From assembly GCA_900491605.1 (NCBI GenBank), contig UESW01004076.1:730278-794277 (forward strand): a stretch of 64,000 bases of DNA, given 5' to 3'. This stretch comes from Calamus simplicifolius (taxonomy: Eukaryota; Streptophyta; Magnoliopsida; Arecales; Arecaceae). The notes beneath the pieces were generated by a model. The model searched no databases. It saw only the letters and a program-made list of their open reading frames with translations, and was not told the origin of the DNA. The stretch's first letter is position 1, and the number at the start of each line of letters is the position of its first letter. A program made the position numbers and the translations under genes. Positions 33,776 through 45,600 of the stretch are shown here, piece by piece.

Positions 33776-34514
33776 TGATGTGGTTGATGAAGCCACATAT
33801 AAGTTAACGATTAAAACTACGTGACGACAGAAGACGGCCCCAACCTTCATGACGGCCTCCTCTTCGGACTCGGCCCCAACCTCCAAGATGGCCTTCTCTC
33901 CAAACTTGGCCCCAGCCTCCAAGGCGGTCTCCTATTCGGACTCGGCCTCAATTTTCAGAGTAGCCTCAACTCTAATAAGACCAGGCCCATCAACCGCCTG
34001 CAGCCCACGTGCCTAACAAAATCAGGTCCATCAACCACCTACGGCGTACGTGTCTGATGGGATAACCCTACTAATCCTGACATTCCGTCCTGAAAGTCAT
34101 CATTCATCATGAGGTCCCAATTACTTCGATTAGATGGAACAAACCCCGCTAATTCTGACATTCAGCCCAGAAAGTCATCACCTAAAAAGTTATCATCCAT
34201 CCACAAAGTCACCATCCATCATGAGGCTCCACGTGACGTTAGATGATAAGTAATATCCATAAAATGTGTAAGAGAGACCTCTGACCATGTATGAACACTC
34301 AAGTACTCAGAGAGCTCAAAAAATTCTCTAACTCTCTCTAACTCTTTTTTTTTTAGCTTCATCAGCTCACGGTTGTGGTTCTGATCACTTACTTGAGCAC
34401 CTCCATCGAAATTTTAAATTTCCAGGACTTCTTGCTGGTTCCATCTTAGAAAAGAAGCCTCTTCTACACCTTCAAGTGTCCTCACGACGTTCGCAAGGCA
34501 ATCAAGCATCAACA
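33776..34514 (+). mobile_element. Solo LTR, TSD GTCAC
   Basis: Starts TGATGTGGTTGATGAAGCC and ends CAAGCATCAACA. The perfect 5-bp TSD GTCAC is at 33771-33775 and 34515-34519. It contains repeated CTCGGCCCCAACCTCCA segments, a TATA-like CCATAAAATG near 34259, a CT-rich tract and the family landmark ACTTGAGCA near 34391. No internal retroelement region adjoins it, so it arose by LTR-LTR recombination. Confidence 0.88.
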
Positions 34515-35691
34515 GTCACCTTCTTTACTCGACTAGACAAATCTCGCGCTTTTTGGCCCAGGCCAATCTCGATGGTCCCAAGCTCGTATTATTAAAATCC
34601 AAGATGAAAAATCGATGAGCTAATCATCAGTTCACATGGCCTACGGTTTTCTTGAGGTGGTACGCTGCTGCTAGAAGTGAGCGTATCTTACAATGGGCTA
34701 AATTGAATCGTTTACCCGAGCTCATGGAGCAATTGCGAATTTGGTCATCATAAGCTTTGAAAGCTAGGTGACTTTGATTCATTGATACTAATCTTGTTAG
34801 GGGCTACTACTTAATTACATGCGATATTTTAATTAAAAGAATTTGATACTTGAGTCTGCTCTTAATTAGCATTGTTTTGAGCCTTCCGATTATAAGAGCC
34901 GTCTTCAAGATCGATTCCATATGCCTTTACAATGCATTGCTTCCCCTGAAAATATTAGACAAAATATATTCTATAACGAAACAACAATTTGCTTTGTCGT
35001 TTTCATGGACAGATCCTCCGTCAACGGATTCATGGGAAAATTTTGTATGTTTATTACGGCATGATTATGTAAAAATCTATTCGTTTATTCTAAGTTATGG
35101 ATGACTCCGCTGACAATGGTAGGCAAGTGATGCTACGAATTGTTTTTGATATCTTTGAGATTTGACTCTTTACTCACCATCTAATTTGTAATTTTGGTAT
35201 CCCACTGCTAAACTATTCATCATTGTAAAGTTTTATTCTTTTTTTTTTCAAAAAAGGAACTGAATATTAGCTGACTTGAGGCTTCTTCCAACACAACCCT
35301 TTAACAAAACATTGTCTAGGATTCTGCAGTTTTAGCCACCGACGGAGAGTTTTTTTACGATTTGCGAGGCCACATATTATTTTCCCTATATATTTATATA
35401 TATATATATTATAGCATCATTATTAACCTTCAATAAATTCACGAAGGTGATTGCTTTGGACATGCTACATTTGCATAGCAATTATTAAAGAGCTACAAAT
35501 ACGAATGCGTCGTATTCAATCTTAAATCTTGAAACTAGGCAAGAAAAGATCATGAATAGACGCAAAGAACATTATATTGAAAAGAACATTGGGCTGCAAA
35601 AAAAAAAAGAGAAATAAAGAACTAAATGAAGAAAGAAAAACAAAAAAGAAATGCAAAGTCAACAAAAAGAGAGAAGCTACTCTAACACAAT
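34515..35691. other. Intergenic, AT-rich
   Basis: No supported gene. An 84-codon ORF at 34850-35104 has no recognisable domain and is probably chance. A (TA)n stretch lies near 35393-35410. Confidence 0.5.
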
Positions 35692-36570
35692 TGATGTGGC
35701 TAATCACACGATTAGACGGTATGATAGTATGATTTTTTAAGTAAAAGTAATGATTTTGATAGTTTCAAATTTATCTTCGGATTCAGCCCGGCTTGCCTCA
35801 GCCTCGAATTCGGCTTGGCCTCAGCCTCAGATTCGGCTCGCTTCGGCTTTGGCTTCGGCCTCGGCCTCGACTTCGACCTCATTTTCAGCTTTGACCTCGG
35901 TCTCGAGCTCAGCACGACCTCGACTTTAGCTTTGGCCTCGAGCTCCATCTCAGTCTCGGCCTCGGCCTCGGCTTCGACTTCGGTTTCGAGCCTCGAATCG
36001 GCCTTAGTCTCGACTTCGGCCTCGACTTTGGTCTCGGCTCCGGCCTCATCGACTTCAGCCTTGGACACCATTCCAGCCTCACCAACCTCGACCTCAACCT
36101 CAAGTCTTGCCCCACGCTATTGGCACAATTTCAACCATGAAGCCGACTTCGAATACTGAACAGGTTTAAAACATCAACTGACACGTAGCTCACTCACCTG
36201 CCTTTTGCTAGGATCACGGACGGTTATAGATACTGTGCAGTTGCCGATATCCGCGAGCGCGTTTAACAACCGTGCGCCTACCATGGGGCCGATCTTAACA
36301 AAAGATAGGATCCGACTGATATCGCCGAAGGGTAAGAGGGACCCCCAAACAGGTATATAAAGTCCGACCCCAATGAGGAAAGGTTCCTCTCTCTCAAGCT
36401 CTACTCTCATTCGAATTTCTGTTCCTCAAGTTGCTAACTTGAGCATCGAGGTCCTCACTAAAACCATCGGTCTGAAATTTCTTGCAGGTTCTGGAGGAAG
36501 GAGCGGTCCCGAAGAAGACCTGCAAAGACCTCCTCTTATCTGACACTTCAAAAGTGATTTGGCAGCAACA
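35692..36570 (+). mobile_element. Solo LTR, TSD ACAAT
   Basis: Starts TGATGTGGCTAATCACACG and ends GATTTGGCAGCAACA. The perfect TSD ACAAT is at 35687-35691 and 36571-36575. The interior has a CTCGGCCTCGRCTTC simple repeat (35800-36060), TATATAAAG near 36354, a CTCTCTCAAGCTC tract and AACTTGAGCATCGAGG near 36436. Same family as the copies at 33776, 59319 and 62199. Confidence 0.9.
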
Positions 36571-38122
36571 ACAATTAATCTAGAAAGGAAATCTAAATTT
36601 TAATTAAAAGCAAGTTTTTTTTTCCTTCTTCAACCAAAAATTTAAAACAACTCTCGGGAACAACTCCTTCGCACCTCTATGAGGACTGCCATCCATTTAT
36701 TAATTATCTTTATCAAAAGTCAATGTGACACAATTTGACATACAAAATTTAGTTCAAAAATCCAGAATTAGCCTTAAGATATGAGACATGTTCCACATGA
36801 CTCGAAAGGAGACCAACGGGTCCAAATCTACCAACTAAACCTGAGAATGCGAGGACCTGGGTCAAGCTGGACTCAGACCCAAATCCTACCAATGTGAATT
36901 TGAGTTCTCATTAGGCAGCTCGACAACAAGGAATTCTATTCAGACGGGCCAAGATGATAGGTTGAATGATTCGTGATATGGGAAATAGGCGGAAGAAGCA
37001 ATTTGGTTGATACCACAGACTGCAGGTTTTTTTATGCTTCCATCCTCGATTCATTTACCACCAGATGGATGAATTTATACCAGCTCAAAAAGAATTACAC
37101 GAGAATTAAGACTAGCCTTCTCAAAAAAGAACCACGAAGGATCAAAGCTGCTCATGAGCAGCTCAAGATCGGCTCCGCTGGAACCCATTCAAGCTCAGCT
37201 TAGCGAGCGAGGAAGATCAACGGAAGGAACAGGGGATGGCCCCCGGGTCTCAAAACCAGGCATCATGGCCAGGAAAAACCAAAAGAAGATGCGACGACAT
37301 GGATTATATCCGGCATGGCCCCATCGTGCCAAACATTTTAACGGATCATAATCCGGCACAGCCCGTAAAAAAATATTGCGGTCCGACACAGCACGTGGCC
37401 CATGCCGGGCATGGCCCATTAAAAAAAATTACGGTCCGCCATAGCCGTGACCCATTTTGGGCAACGGTCGTGTCAGACTTAGGCCGCGCGCACCAAGCCC
37501 ACTTGGCACGTGCCATGCTGGCACGATGGGCCGGACCGAGCCAGCACGAGGACTAAAAAATTCTTTTTCTGAATCCAGCACGGTTCAATACTGTAGCAAT
37601 ACCGGACCATGCCGGCCCATTGCCCATATCTGGCCCGCTCTCTATGCACCGGCTTCAAAGAGAGAAAATGACACCCCATCCCATCCACCAACCAAATAAT
37701 TGTACAACCAATATGATATCACCACATGAGTTACATGCCTTGCATGAAATACTATCATTACAGGCAACAATAAAAATGCAATTAAACTTCGGCAAGAAAT
37801 AGCGAGTCCATCCTACTCAGCAGTACCATAAAAAGCCAGAGTTAAATGCCATCGCAGGATGTAAAGAGTGCTGAGTGCACAGCAATTAAAATGTGATTGG
37901 AAAACCTGTTAAAAAAAAAAAAAGTACCCTTCAAGGAGAGGAGGAAAATGCAGAGGTAAGGCACACTAAACCTCCAATGTTGATGTACAGAGGTCAGTAC
38001 GAAAGTAAACACAAATGCTAAGGATAGCAAGTATCAACCTCAATCACAAACCGCACGTTCAAATAATCCATAACAATGGGTCCCAACTAGAAATATTGTC
38101 ATCTCAACAAGCTTCTTGGCGC
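36571..38122. other. Intergenic; hAT-like terminal fragment at about 37275-37650
   Basis: The sub-region 37275-37650 has GGCCC/GGGCC-rich motifs (GGACCATGCCGGCCCATTGCCC, CATGCCGGGCATGGCCC) like those at the ends of the hAT element at 9876-11638. It is probably a fragment of a related element. The last ~200 bp is likely 3'UTR of the FLK-like gene (minus strand). No other gene was seen. Confidence 0.45.
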
Positions 38123-38320
38123 CTAACGTCCATAATAGTTACTTCCGTAGGTTGAATCGTATCCTCCAGCATTGTAGGAAGAAGGTGCATTGTTGACTGG
38201 AGGAGACCCATACATGGATCCATGTGATGGGTAAGCACTGTATCCCGGATTGACAGGAACTGCTGTTCTATGTGCCGGAGCTGGAGCTGAATCTGGACCA
38301 GCAGCTTCAGCCATAAAATT
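38123..38320 (-). CDS. FLK: FLK terminal exon, low-complexity C-terminus
   Basis: Acceptor TGTTGCAG. 65 codons plus stop at 38123: [20 protein letters not shown] then a Tyr/Ser/Gly-rich tail ending SNYYGR. Confidence 0.9.
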   Translation of the reverse strand, partial: NFMAEAAGPDSAPAPAHRTAVPVNPGYSAYPSHGSMYGSPPVNNAPSSYNAGGYDSTYGSNYYGR

Positions 38321-39425
38321 CTGCAACAGCAACAACAACGGTATCTGTAAGCGATGAAGGTGTGCATGGAAAAACGATCGAATAGGTGGCACCATAACAT
38401 TGATGATATACATTGACCCATCCACACGTGCCACTTATTTCTTCACTGCTCGAGAATTGTAGTGACCACCACAGCAGAACGATGCAATGCAATGTTTGCC
38501 ACGAAATAAACATCATTTGACTTTTATTTTACCACACTAGTAAGCTAGTATTTCCTGGTTTACAAATTATTTAACAGATCAAAGACAACTATGCTTTGTA
38601 GATACAGATTAAGAAACATGAAAAAAGCATCTCCTACCAAAATTTCACGGCTGTAGCGAAGTTGCTGAATTATACTGAAGGTTGCCCCTAATGGCCAAAT
38701 GAGATGTGGTATAAATCAGCTTTTTTGTTTCCCCCATTTTGGTCATTACCGCTATGTAGATCCCCCACCTTCCTCCCCTTGTTAGGTTGTTCCACCAGAT
38801 AGAAATATGCAGTAGTCTAAGCCACATAAAAGCACATCTTTCTCCATGTTGCACATTAGTGCATGATATAGCATAGACATCAAAGGCATCAGGCTCCACA
38901 AGAATGCATACACACACACACACATACTCAACTCAGCTCAGCCCTTTCCCCACTACATGAGATCAGCTACATGAATCTGCTTCCTCCACTGCTTTATTCA
39001 GGACTAAGTTAACATTCAAATTACAAATAGTTATATTTTTAAATTATTTTTATCCATGTTAGTTTAGGTCTACCTCTACCTCTATTCTTATTATGAATTG
39101 TTAAAAGATCACTCTTTCTAACTAGAGCATCTAAAGGTCTTTGTTGTATATGTCCAAACCACTTTAATCAATTTTCTCTCATTTTATCTTCAATTGGGGC
39201 TACTATTATTTCTCTTATATTTATTTCTAATTCTATCTTTTAAAGTTTTACCACATATCCATCTTAACAGGCAGAAACAATGCGTTTCTTAACGGCGACA
39301 TCCTATCCCTTTGCATAGTTTGATTTAGTAGATTCATGTTTTAGGAAATCTGACCGAGTTTTATGCTGACTGTGAGCTACTTAACACAACCCTCCTTTAT
39401 CCGGGCTTGGGACAAGCCTTGGCAG

Positions 39426-39465
<40 letters not shown>

Positions 39466-39659
39466 TAGACTCGGTTACATTCAAATGTAGCCAAGCCTAG
39501 ATTCAGTCATTTTTCTCACCCTTGAATCCACACAGTCCACAAATTCAAAGATGAAAAAGTGAAAAAAGGTGGAATGGCTTCGGGATCTGTGTGGATCCAA
39601 GTGTAGGAAAGATGATCGGATCCTAAACTTAGCTATATTCGAATGCAGCCAAGTATCTT

Positions 39660-39697
<38 letters not shown>

Positions 39698-42600
39698 ACA
39701 TGCTCTTTGCCAATGATATACGAAATAATGAATAAAAAACTAATAAAAACAAATATCTACTTATCAGTGGTAAAATGGTGAAAAGCAATTTGTTTAGATA
39801 AATCTGAACTGTGTAAAATGAAATCCATAAGACTGTAAAAGGAAGGACTATACCTGGATCAATTGCCGAGCAGTTTGAACTTGCGTAGCACTCCCAATAA
39901 TCTCAACAGTCATCTGTCCACGGAATTCCCATGATTCCTGTATTGTTACAGTTGCCCCACTGGCACGACGGATATAGCTGATACTTGCACCACCTGTCCC
40001 AATTACAGCATCAGCATAAGAAACTGGGATATGCATTGAATCAGTGACCTGTCAAGGGAACAAGAGCAAAAAAGTTTGTTCAGCAAATCCCATCTTGGAG
40101 GAAAGTTTAGTGGCATCGTTTTGAAATATCCCCAGAACCTACCTGAGAGTTCAGTGGCTGTTGATTTGGAGTTGCATGGACAAGAGGTACATCTTGTCCA
40201 TATGCAGAAATACCATGATGAGGTTGTCTTCCTAAGGGAGGAAGGTCAGGTGGATGATAAAAATTGTCAGGCTGGTATGGAGGGATGAACTGAGGATTGG
40301 CCCCATAACCTGGGCCGCCAGGGTTTTGAGGAACACTCTGAGGGTGGACCCAAGGTTGAGGAGGTGGCATGTTCTGTTCCATAAGCATAGTCGGCATTGG
40401 CATCTGTAAAGAGTGCGTAGGAAAGATGCTTCATCAATACAAATTATAGTTTGACTAATTTATTGCTTTCTTCACCATGCTCCAAAATTAAAACAACTTG
40501 CATTTATTTCAAATAAAGGGAGGACACTTCGATCAACTAGAAATTTCCGCAAATGTGTTGCAATCAATTCCACAGCTTTATGAACTCCCATGTGTTCTCC
40601 TTGTATCTCCACTACTCTGTCATCTTGCAAAGCAACAGGAGGTACATTTTCTGCAGAAATTCCAAGAATGTGAGGGCAGAATGCCACATCAAAAGTATCT
40701 GGCCCAGATATCATGATTACAAAAAACAACAGTCAAATTTGCAGGCATGAATCAGCAATATTAAGGCTAGTTTCCTTTAGTAGTAATTTTTTTAATTGTT
40801 CAATGTGATTGCAGTAAAACCAACCAATGCCGCATTAGAAATACCACAAATTTAAGGACATTCAGGCTTTTGTTTTGAGTTCCCCCCTCCTTATGCAAAG
40901 GGAAGTGTTTGTGTCCCTTGTATATTTGTGACTTGGGCTCACTTTAAACAGCAACAAATTCACCTTAGAGTGGCTGAATCTAACATGAAGACGACCAGAA
41001 TTGGATTTATATATGGGAAGGTAAAGAAAATATTTCAATGAGAATACACTGACAGAAATGAGACAACATCAGAATATACTTCCAATGCCATCAAACCAGA
41101 GAGCTGATGAGGTCTCTCTTCATATATCATGACTTTAATAGATCACAGTGTTATTTCTTAGTCCTTGAGTAGATGTTAATAGGAGGTCCTGAGATAGGGA
41201 GCTTGTGCTTTCAAAGGCTTGAATCTCTAAGCACATAGAAAATACATCAAGGATTTCAAACATGCCTAATCCAGGAAGAAATAATACAGGAAGAACACAG
41301 GAAAATCTGCATGAGAAAAGAATTTATCCATCATGCTTCCCAGAATAATATGCACATTAATTGTAGGTTTGAAGGCAGAACCAGCAGTTATCTCAAGTGC
41401 TGAACCCCGTGCTTTACAATGCAGTCTAAAGAGTAATCATGAAGATGTTGGTCTTTTCACAGCTTTGCATGAGAACCAACCACTATTTTGAAAAACTAAC
41501 AATTGGATTAGAACGATACAATGAGATAAGAAGGCTTAAACAGAAGGCAGAATCTCGAATGAGGATTCTTTTAAATGTCAAAGAAATAAGAGGGTGACAA
41601 AACAAATATCAAGCAAATTTTAACTTTGCATAGCATTCAGAACATCCTTGATGGTACAAGAGGGCTCCGACCACCAAAGAAATGTTGGGGCAAAATTTCT
41701 TGTGATATGTCCTCGACTTGTTAAGGCAAACACGTGGAAGTTGAATCCATTTTCAGATGCTGCGTTCAAAATCTGAAAATTCACCAGGCTAATCACCCAT
41801 GACCCCCTTCCTCTAATTTTCTCTTAAGATAACACCAAGCCAAGCATAGAATAGATTATCATTCAATTCAGTGATTGTTTGATTCCTTGCAAGCTAAATG
41901 CAGTTGCATCATATCCTTTATACCCAATTTGATGCACAAGAAGATATGCTATATTAACAATTAAGACAGGGTGGCAAAATTAATCGACTTGAAACAAAAT
42001 GCAGGATATCATGGAAACAGAATGGGATGGAATGGAAGAACAAAAGTCAATCAGTCATACAAATGAACACCAAAATCAGTAACACATTGTTAAATAACAA
42101 AGCAGTGATGCAATACACAAAAAACATAAAGTTTAGAACACTCATACCAAGGATATGGACAACAGATTTAGAAGCCTCTTGGATGGATTTTATGGTTGCT
42201 CCCTGTTTTCCAATAAGGCTTCCTGCTTGTGCAGATGCTACCAGTAATCGTGTTGGTGCATTGTTGCCACTACCTGGTAGAGCTTGAGCAGATTTCCCAT
42301 CCGTACCATCAATTATGCATTTATGAACTCTTAGAAGACCATCCATAGCAGGAGAAATCAGTGCATCCGGCTCCTCCTTCGCTGATATCATTATCTTCAC
42401 AAGGATCAAGAACAACAACAAGATCAGCCTCAAGTAGAAGGAAAAAAGAAAACCCTGAGATAAGCATTCTGAGGTTGGCAAAGGCATATGCATACAGGTG
42501 GGCCTGCACACATGTACATCTGCATATATCATTAGATAATAAAATAAAATAAATAAAAATGATTTCAACCACTACATTAAAAAAAAAGTTCTTGACAGGA

Positions 42601-45600
42601 TAAAAGGCAGAAATATAATGGTAAGCATTACGTGACCATATTAATAGAAGGACAGCTAACACATGCACTTTACGGCAACCCTCAACAATCCAGTTATTAT
42701 AAATTCTAATGCAAAGAAAGGGGAACAAAAAGAAAAGGATTTTAACAACTTGCAACTCAAAATATTTCATCTCCTTTATAAAATTATATGTCCATTGTTC
42801 ACCATTAGATGGTTCTCAAATATATTCAGATCAATGCAATACTCCTGACCAACAAAAAGCTTGTGCATAAAGGCAGGATTATATTGTTATACAATCGAAG
42901 AATGGCAGGACAAAACTTCTTGGGTTACATGGGTAATTAAAGGCATGCAGAACTGGTCAAAAGGATTCATTTCACCTTCTCGCAGAAAATATTTGAAATA
43001 TAAAACCAAAAAAATAAAAATTGGTGCAGTAATGTTATAGCAGAAATAAATTCCATTTGTACGTACTAAGCAACTGTGTAAGAGTGAATGATCAACAGTT
43101 CACAGCAAAGTCAATACAAGAACCGAGTTCAGCAGTTGATGTTAAAGTCATGCAAATACTGATCTCTGGACCAGAAGCAGCATACTTTACAACTCCTGTG
43201 ACCAACATGCACCAGCAACAGCGCTCACAATTCAGAGTGAACCAAGAGAGGCTGAACAGACGGTGTACAAGTGCATCCATGGATCAGAAAAGAAGTGGCT
43301 TCCAAGTTGTATGTGGGAGACCGAGTGATGGACCAAGCAAAGGAAAAGAGGAAGAATCACTGGAAAGACGCTGGTCAAGTATAGAAGATCATATAATGAT
43401 TCGTGAATGATATTACTTATATTAGAATTCTCATTCATTATCTCATCCATCTTTTCATGGAAAGAGGTCTGATTAACATAATCTGTTCAACAACTCTGAT
43501 TCAGGCATTTAAAAAAGGTTTTTCATATTAAAAGCATTCAAAGGTAACAGTAAAGCAGCAAGAATTTTTAAAGCAAACCTGATTAGGTGCGAGGGCAAAC
43601 ATAACAAACATATAACAAAGATGTTTTATAAAAATATATACCTACAGTTATGCCATACCGAACCATGTAAAATAGTTTCATCATAATGGTTTTGTTATTG
43701 CTACAACCAACATAACAAACAAAACCATTTAAAAACCTAATCCATCTTTCCTTTTCTGAAGCCGTATCTCCACAAAAAATCACAATGAAGCTGCTTGTTA
43801 TATATGCATTTTAAGTTTATTTGTCAAATAAATGCCTACAGCTTTTCTGTTCAGCATAGTTTGGCATTCAGCCAAGATCTGATGTATCCATAAACTAAAC
43901 CACAAAGCAGCAAATTTGTACTGGAGTAAGCTTGAACCCAATCATGCCTTGATGCCTAAATGTCATAGTAAAAGTGGAAGTGTGGACTTCACACCACTCA
44001 CACATCTGTCAAATGCTGTCTTCCTCAGCATTCCCCTCAAAAAAAAAAAAATCCTTTGGTATTAGACATCTAACCCCAAGGCAGCAAAAACATCCACAAA
44101 CAACTTTTCGAGCGCTGGTTTAGTTCAGCACATAATCATTTTATTCGGAACCCAAAGCTGCATTAAGTGGTTGACATCATCAGTTCTTCCAATTAGATCT
44201 CTCGCCTGCCCCTCCGTATAGGCACATGTAGCAGGTTTCATGTCCAATTTCATGGTGATCAGTAAATTTTACATGTTAAATTCATGCTTGACAATTGCAT
44301 GTCATAACCTAAATTTATTCTCAATTCATTGAATAGTTTCCTAGCTACTAACATTTGGATATGAAAACTTATTATGAAAACCAATCAAGTGCTTCCATAA
44401 GCCAATGCACTTGTATTAGCATTACAGATCATCCAATCCTTAAATTGCTCAAGCTACAAGGAGCGAAATGCACTCCAGAAGCCCCAACCCCACCACATGA
44501 ATTTAAAGTTCCCTACAGACTTAGCACTCATTTGAGAGTGCTTGCTGATACAAGTGGATCCTGCTATAAGTGGATCTAAGGTTGGATTCACAATTAGTTA
44601 TATTTTTGATGTTCAAGTCTTATTTTATATCATGTTTGGCTGGGTGGAATCAACATTGGAATGAAAGGGTGATTCTAGCCTTGATTCACTCCCATTGTTT
44701 GGTTAACTAAAATAAAGCCAGAATTCCACATCCCGAGATTCTAGCCTTGATTCACTCCCATTGTTTGGTTAACTAAAATAAAGCCAGAATTCCACATCCC
44801 TACTCGGGAATCACGATTCCATTCCACAGCCTCACCACCAATATTTTTATTATTCCAATTTTGCCCTTATATCATGCCTAAGAGAGCATACTACTACTCA
44901 TATTAAATTTGATATAACTTGTATCCCATCATCATTTAAAAAAATAGTACAACTTTTATATAATAATACAATACAATATTATAATTCATATAATATTAAA
45001 TTTATATTGTAATATTATAAAAATTATATAATTTCATTATAACAACTTTAATGTAGAAATTTATATTAAATTTAATCTTATATTATATAATATTATAAAA
45101 TTTATATAAAAACTTTATTATAAAATTATAATGACTATATTAAATCTTAATAATGTAGGAAATCTCGAATGAGCAATTTTAGAAGGATTTTTAGGAAAGT
45201 TTAGTGGAGAAAATCGGGATCAATAATCTGAAGGAAATCAAGTCAATAATCTTTCTAAGTTTAGTGAAGGAAATCAGGGTCAATAATTTTTTTAAGTTTA
45301 GTGAAGAAAATCAGGGTCAATAATCTTTCCAAGTTTAGTGAAGAAAATCAGGGTCAATAATCTTTCCCTAAAGTTAAGGAAATTAGCTATATTTTTTTTC
45401 TTATTTAATATAACAGAAAGTTATATATAGAGTAGAATGAATTGTAAATTTTTCATACAGAAATAATAAAATTCTCGAGCCTTTTTTTCTTATGATATCA
45501 AGTTCTACGACTAGGGTTTCTGAAAAACTAGGGCAATATTCGAGTGGCCCTCATCGCCGATTCAACCTTTCTCTATTCCAGCCTTAATCGTTGGTTTCTT

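Noticed and set aside
35815..36159. ORF rich in Ala/Ser (SASASTSVSS) on + and its Glu/Lys counterpart on -
   Set aside because: Both reflect the TCGGCCTCGAC simple repeat inside the solo LTR.
43057..43410. 117-codon ORF in the FLK intron (+ strand)
   Set aside because: No domain, no promoter or splice context, AT-rich intronic surroundings; probably chance.
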